Positions 60,667 to 64,000 of a DNA stretch of 64,000 nt are shown here, piece after piece. The notes below the pieces were generated by a model. The model had not been told where the DNA came from. It did not search any database and saw only the letters and a program-made list of their open reading frames with translations. Within the stretch, counting starts at the first letter, position 1, and the number at the start of each line of letters is the position of its first letter. A program made the position numbers and the translations under genes. Source of the DNA: Novosphingobium sp. PhB165 (lineage in GTDB: Bacteria > Pseudomonadota > Alphaproteobacteria > Sphingomonadales > Sphingomonadaceae); contig NZ_SLVB01000014.1 of assembly GCF_004341845.1 (NCBI RefSeq), forward strand, positions 1-64,000, in the 5' to 3' direction.

Positions 60667-63246
60667 ATGACAATTCGGACAAGAAGGATCACTATACTTG
60701 TGAGCGCTGCTACTGCCGCGCTTACGATCGCTGACGCAGCGCAGGCAGACGAGGCGCCTGCGGCTGCATCCGCCGCCGCGCCGGAAAAGGAGATCGTCAT
60801 CACCGGCGTGCGGGGATCTCCGCGCACGGTAACGGAAAGTCCGGCGCCGATCGATGTCGTATCCGGCGAGAGGCTGGCCCAGACCGGCGGCGCCGAGTTC
60901 GGCGAAGCTTTGACCAAGATCCTGCCGTCGCTCAATTTTTCCGCGACGAATGCAGGCGTCTTTTCGATCGTCCGCCCGGTCAGCAACCGCGGCCTCAGCC
61001 CTGCCTACACATTGGTTCTGGTGAATGGAAAGCGAAGGCACAACAGCGGTTTCATGACCAATACCACGCAGGACACCAGCGGGGTCAATGCCGTCGATCT
61101 CGACCTGATACCGGTTAGCGCCATCTCGCGTATCGAAGTGTTGAAGGACTCGGCGGCCGCGCAGTACGGCACCGATGCCATCGCGGGCGTTATCAATATC
61201 CAGCTCAGCCACGCAGAAGGACTGGATGCCAGCTTTCGTTACGGCAGCCAGTACGTCGGCGAGGGCGATCGCGACAGCTGGCAGGGGGAGATCGGCTATG
61301 GCACCGCAATCGGCGACGGCGGTTTTCTGCGCCTGAGCGCGGACTATCGCCGGCGCGGCGGCAACTGGTGGAACCTGAAAGCCACCGATACCAACATCTA
61401 CGGCCGCCCGAGCGGCCGGACGGTGGCGCAGGTGATCTCCAGTTCCGGGCAGACGGCGGCGCAGGTCCAGGCGAACAGCGACGAAGCCGCTGCCCGAAAC
61501 GCGGCGTGGGACGGGGACGGCGCTCACAACGGCGACCCGGAGATCAAGGCCTTCAACCTTTCCTACAACACGGAACTGCCGCTGACAGACGAACTGACGT
61601 TCTACTCCTTCGGCACATACGGCGAGCGCGATGCGCAGATCGGCAACAACTTCCGCCGTCCGAACAGCAACGCCAACTTCACTGCGCTGTTTCCGGACGG
61701 TTACTATCCGCTCAACAACATCGACGAGAAGGATTTCCAGTTCGTCGCCGGCGTGAAGGGCGATCTGGCGGGCTGGAATCTCGACCTGTCGAGCAGCTTC
61801 GGCCGCAACTGGAGCCGGCAGTTCTCCAAGCTGTCCATCAAGCCCTCGCTCGGTCCGACCAGCCCGACCGAATGGCCCAATCTGGCCAATTTCGAGTTCC
61901 GCCAGTGGACGCACAACCTCGACCTCACGCGTGAGTTCGAAGTGGGGCTGGCCCGGCCGCTCCAGGTCTCGTTCGGTGCCGAGTATCGGCTGGACCGCTT
62001 CCGCACGTTCGCGGCCGATGCGCTCGCCTATACGCCTGCCACTTATGTCTTCCAGCCCGGCGACCAGGAGTATGACTGGAACGTCGGCGTTGCGGCATCT
62101 CCGGTCGTGCAAGGCGCCATCGTGCTCTCGCCCGAAGACGAGGCCGATGCCACCCGGCGGGTCTATGCCGGCTATGTCGACTTGGGTATCTATCCGCTCG
62201 ACCAATGGTACATCGGCGCTGCCGTCCGCGCGGAACACTACAGCGACGGCTCGGGAAGCCCGGTCGGCGTGAAGCTCAACACGCGCTACGAATTCAGCCC
62301 GGTGGTGGCGATACGCGGGACTGTCGGCACCGGTTTCCGGGCACCTTCGCTCACCCAGTCCGCCTATGCGCAGACGGACGGGCGCACCGCGCTTGTCTTC
62401 AACCCCGTCAGCGGACTGACCGAACTGACGCCGACCGTCGCAAAACTGGTCACGCCGGATTCGGCCATCGGCGCACTGTTCGGGGCGAAGCCCTTGAAAT
62501 CGGAGCGCAGCTGGAACGCGGGGGCGGGCGTGGTGATCACGCCTGTGTCCAATCTCAGCGTCACAGCCGATGGATATTACATCAAGATCAAGAACCGCAT
62601 CGCCCGCACCGGGCGCCTCTACGGCACCGGCATTACCGCGCTGCTCAATGCCAATGGGCTGACCGGCATCGAGCAGATCGAGTACTTCTTCAACGCGGTG
62701 GACACTTCCACCCGCGGGCTGGACGTGGTTGCCGACTGGACGGTGTCGCCTGTCGGTTTCGGCAGGCTGAACCTCAATGCCGCGTTCAACTACAACAAGA
62801 CCACGGTGGACAAGCTGCCCACCGTTCCCGCGCAGCTGTTCGACGCGGGCGGCGTCTCGTTGCTGGCAACGGGTTCCGCTTTCTTCGGAGGGGACCGCAT
62901 CGGCGAACTGGAAGTCATCAACCCGCGCACCAAGATCGTGCTCAACGCCAACTGGACGAGGGGCATCTTCGGCATTGCCCTGACCACCGCCCGCTATGGC
63001 AAGTACACCCAGCGCACCGCTGCCGGGGACGATCGCCACTTCGGCGCGAAGTGGATCACCGACGCTTCGGTTTCCGCGCAAGTGACGGAATTCGCAACGT
63101 TACAGATCGGCGCCACCAACATTTTCAATGTGCGCCCCGAAACCAACGGTCCCGGCAGTCCGCAGACCGGCCAGGGATATTATGGACCTTCGCCTTTCAA
63201 CCCCAACGGTGGATACTATTATGGACTTATTGCAGTCAGTTTCTGA
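60667..63246 (+). CDS. TonB-dependent receptor
   Basis: An 859-residue outer-membrane receptor. Signal peptide about 1-27 (ending AQA). The TonB-box region EIVITGVRGSPRTVTESPAPIDVV leads into a plug with NRGLSPAYTLVLVNGKRRH and ISRIEVLKDSAAAQYGTDAIAGVINI. The barrel ends in YYYGLIAVSF. AGAGGGGG precedes the ATG. It shares plug motifs with the receptors at 48579 and 53362, so the three are paralogues. Its last 26 bp overlap the start of a binding-lipoprotein gene, which couples outer-membrane and inner-membrane uptake of presumably the same ligand. Confidence 0.93.
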   Translation: MTIRTRRITILVSAATAALTIADAAQADEAPAAASAAAPEKEIVITGVRGSPRTVTESPAPIDVVSGERLAQTGGAEFGEALTKILPSLNFSATNAGVFSIVRPVSNRGLSPAYTLVLVNGKRRHNSGFMTNTTQDTSGVNAVDLDLIPVSAISRIEVLKDSAAAQYGTDAIAGVINIQLSHAEGLDASFRYGSQYVGEGDRDSWQGEIGYGTAIGDGGFLRLSADYRRRGGNWWNLKATDTNIYGRPSGRTVAQVISSSGQTAAQVQANSDEAAARNAAWDGDGAHNGDPEIKAFNLSYNTELPLTDELTFYSFGTYGERDAQIGNNFRRPNSNANFTALFPDGYYPLNNIDEKDFQFVAGVKGDLAGWNLDLSSSFGRNWSRQFSKLSIKPSLGPTSPTEWPNLANFEFRQWTHNLDLTREFEVGLARPLQVSFGAEYRLDRFRTFAADALAYTPATYVFQPGDQEYDWNVGVAASPVVQGAIVLSPEDEADATRRVYAGYVDLGIYPLDQWYIGAAVRAEHYSDGSGSPVGVKLNTRYEFSPVVAIRGTVGTGFRAPSLTQSAYAQTDGRTALVFNPVSGLTELTPTVAKLVTPDSAIGALFGAKPLKSERSWNAGAGVVITPVSNLSVTADGYYIKIKNRIARTGRLYGTGITALLNANGLTGIEQIEYFFNAVDTSTRGLDVVADWTVSPVGFGRLNLNAAFNYNKTTVDKLPTVPAQLFDAGGVSLLATGSAFFGGDRIGELEVINPRTKIVLNANWTRGIFGIALTTARYGKYTQRTAAGDDRHFGAKWITDASVSAQVTEFATLQIGATNIFNVRPETNGPGSPQTGQGYYGPSPFNPNGGYYYGLIAVSF

Positions 63247-64000
63247 CCGGCGCCTGTTTCTGGCCGGAGTGGCGGGGGGCCTTGCCCTGTTGTCGGGATG
63301 CGGCAAGGCTGCGAAGAGCGGCACGCAAGTGGTGCTGGGCGATCAGGTCCACCTGCTGGAGACCAAGCTTTCGGCAGCCGGCCAGCTTAAAGATCTGCCC
63401 TACGGGATCAGCTGGGGTAATTTTCCGGGCGCGGCACCCCTGCTGGAAGCGCTTAACGCGGGCGCCGTCGACACTGCTCCAGCGGGCGATCTGCCGATCA
63501 TTCTGGCTGCGGCGGCGGGTTGCCGTCTGAAGATTGCCGCGGTGAACAAGGGATCGCCAAAGTCCATGGCGATCATCGTCCCGCGCGGCTCTCCGATGCA
63601 TTCGGTGGAGGACCTCGTCGGCAAGACCGTGATCGTGTCGAGCGCGCGCGGGAGCATATCGCACTTCCTGCTGCTGGAGGCGCTGCGCGAAAAGGGCCTG
63701 CCACCATCGTCCGTGAAGATCGGTTACATGCTGCCCAACGATGCGGCGGCGGCCTTCGCGACCGGACAGATCGCCGCCTGGGCCATATTCGGCACGTATC
63801 AGGCGCGGGCCGAGGCGGACGGCGCGCGAATATTGCGGGACGGCACCGGCATCGGTCCGGGCTATTCGGCCATCACGGTTTCCGAACGCGCTCTCGCCGA
63901 TCCACACAAGCGCGCCGCGATAGCCGACATCCTTTCCCGCGCCCGCGCCGCGAACACATGGTGCATCGAAAATCCCGATGCCTATGCCCGGCTCTATGCC
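63221..64000 (+). CDS. Substrate-binding lipoprotein, cut by the window end
   Basis: The first 260 residues of an SsuA-like binding protein; no stop before base 64000. The leader SDRRLFLAGVAGGLALLSGC ends in a lipobox (LSGC). The body shows GISWGNFPGAAPLLEALNAGAVDTAPAGDLPIILA, DLVGKTVIVSSARGSISHFLLLEAL and WAIFGTYQARAEADGARIL, the same order as the proteins at 47555 and 56265. The gene starts inside the TBDR gene (26-bp overlap). It is the third binding protein in the window without its own permease. Confidence 0.88.
   Translation, partial: MDLLQSVSDRRLFLAGVAGGLALLSGCGKAAKSGTQVVLGDQVHLLETKLSAAGQLKDLPYGISWGNFPGAAPLLEALNAGAVDTAPAGDLPIILAAAAGCRLKIAAVNKGSPKSMAIIVPRGSPMHSVEDLVGKTVIVSSARGSISHFLLLEALREKGLPPSSVKIGYMLPNDAAAAFATGQIAAWAIFGTYQARAEADGARILRDGTGIGPGYSAITVSERALADPHKRAAIADILSRARAANTWCIENPDAYARLYA

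Noticed and set aside
60607..63081. An 824-codon minus-strand open frame
   Set aside because: It is the complement of a TBDR gene with complete plug and barrel motifs. The translation has no recognisable segment; high GC suppresses stop codons on the opposite strand.

Overview
The window looks like a chromosomal segment of a sphingomonad (Novosphingobium/Sphingobium/Sphingomonas type alphaproteobacterium). It is GC-rich, carries four large TonB-dependent receptors (TBDRs), uses many TGATG and ATGA stop/start overlaps, has outer-membrane proteins ending in aromatic residues, and is rich in sulfur-ester and sulfonate scavenging genes. The genus is inferred from family content, not from a marker gene. 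No rRNA, tRNA, CRISPR array or intact insertion sequence was seen.

Layout. (1) 0-10 kb: a DUF1254/DUF1214 protein, then a co-directional catabolic cluster (periplasmic alpha/beta hydrolase with an Asp nucleophile, secreted cupin, isochorismatase-fold hydrolase, BdcA-like SDR, second SDR). A propeller-sensor histidine kinase and a NarL/LuxR-type response regulator follow. Two phased CCCG-N2-CGGG dyads precede the cluster. (2) 10-28 kb: a surface block with a YadA-like trimeric autotransporter, a sulfatase without a signal peptide, a giant (about 3790 aa) PATR/FWDG-repeat autotransporter containing a Pmp-like GGAI block, and a GNAT acetyltransferase. Two copies of an 80-85 bp intergenic repeat bracket this block. 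(3) 28-38 kb: a minus-strand operon of one TBDR and four exported sulfatases, one with an N-terminal carboxypeptidase-regulatory-like domain. (4) 38-51 kb: degraded gene remnants, a redoxin, a LysR regulator, and the divergent ssu-like operon. That operon encodes SsuC-type permease, SsuB-type ATPase, a cysteine-dioxygenase-like protein, a triple rhodanese, two LLM flavin monooxygenases, a TauD/AtsK-like dioxygenase, a substrate-binding lipoprotein and a TBDR. (5) 51-56 kb: a minus-strand TBDR, Tat-exported FAD amine oxidase and secreted RidA-like protein. (6) 56-64 kb: a second binding lipoprotein, an acyl-CoA-dehydrogenase-like flavoprotein, a 2-hydroxyacid dehydrogenase, a class II aldolase, another TBDR and a third binding lipoprotein cut by the window end.

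How it fits together. From about 28 kb to the end the genes form a system for acquiring organic sulfur. TBDRs bring sulfated or sulfonated compounds across the outer membrane and exported sulfatases release sulfate. Three binding lipoproteins appear to feed one SsuBC transporter, and FMN- or 2-oxoglutarate-dependent oxygenases cleave C-S or C-O-S bonds. A 19-bp near-palindrome (about CTCAACYAAWTYRGTTGAG) occurs in front of the sulfatase operon, on both sides of the lysR/ssu divergent region, and in front of the downstream TBDR. This indicates one regulon. The arrangement recalls the sft/ats sulfate-ester cluster of Pseudomonas putida S-313 (LysR regulator, TBDR, ABC transporter, AtsK) but is larger and has unfamiliar additions.
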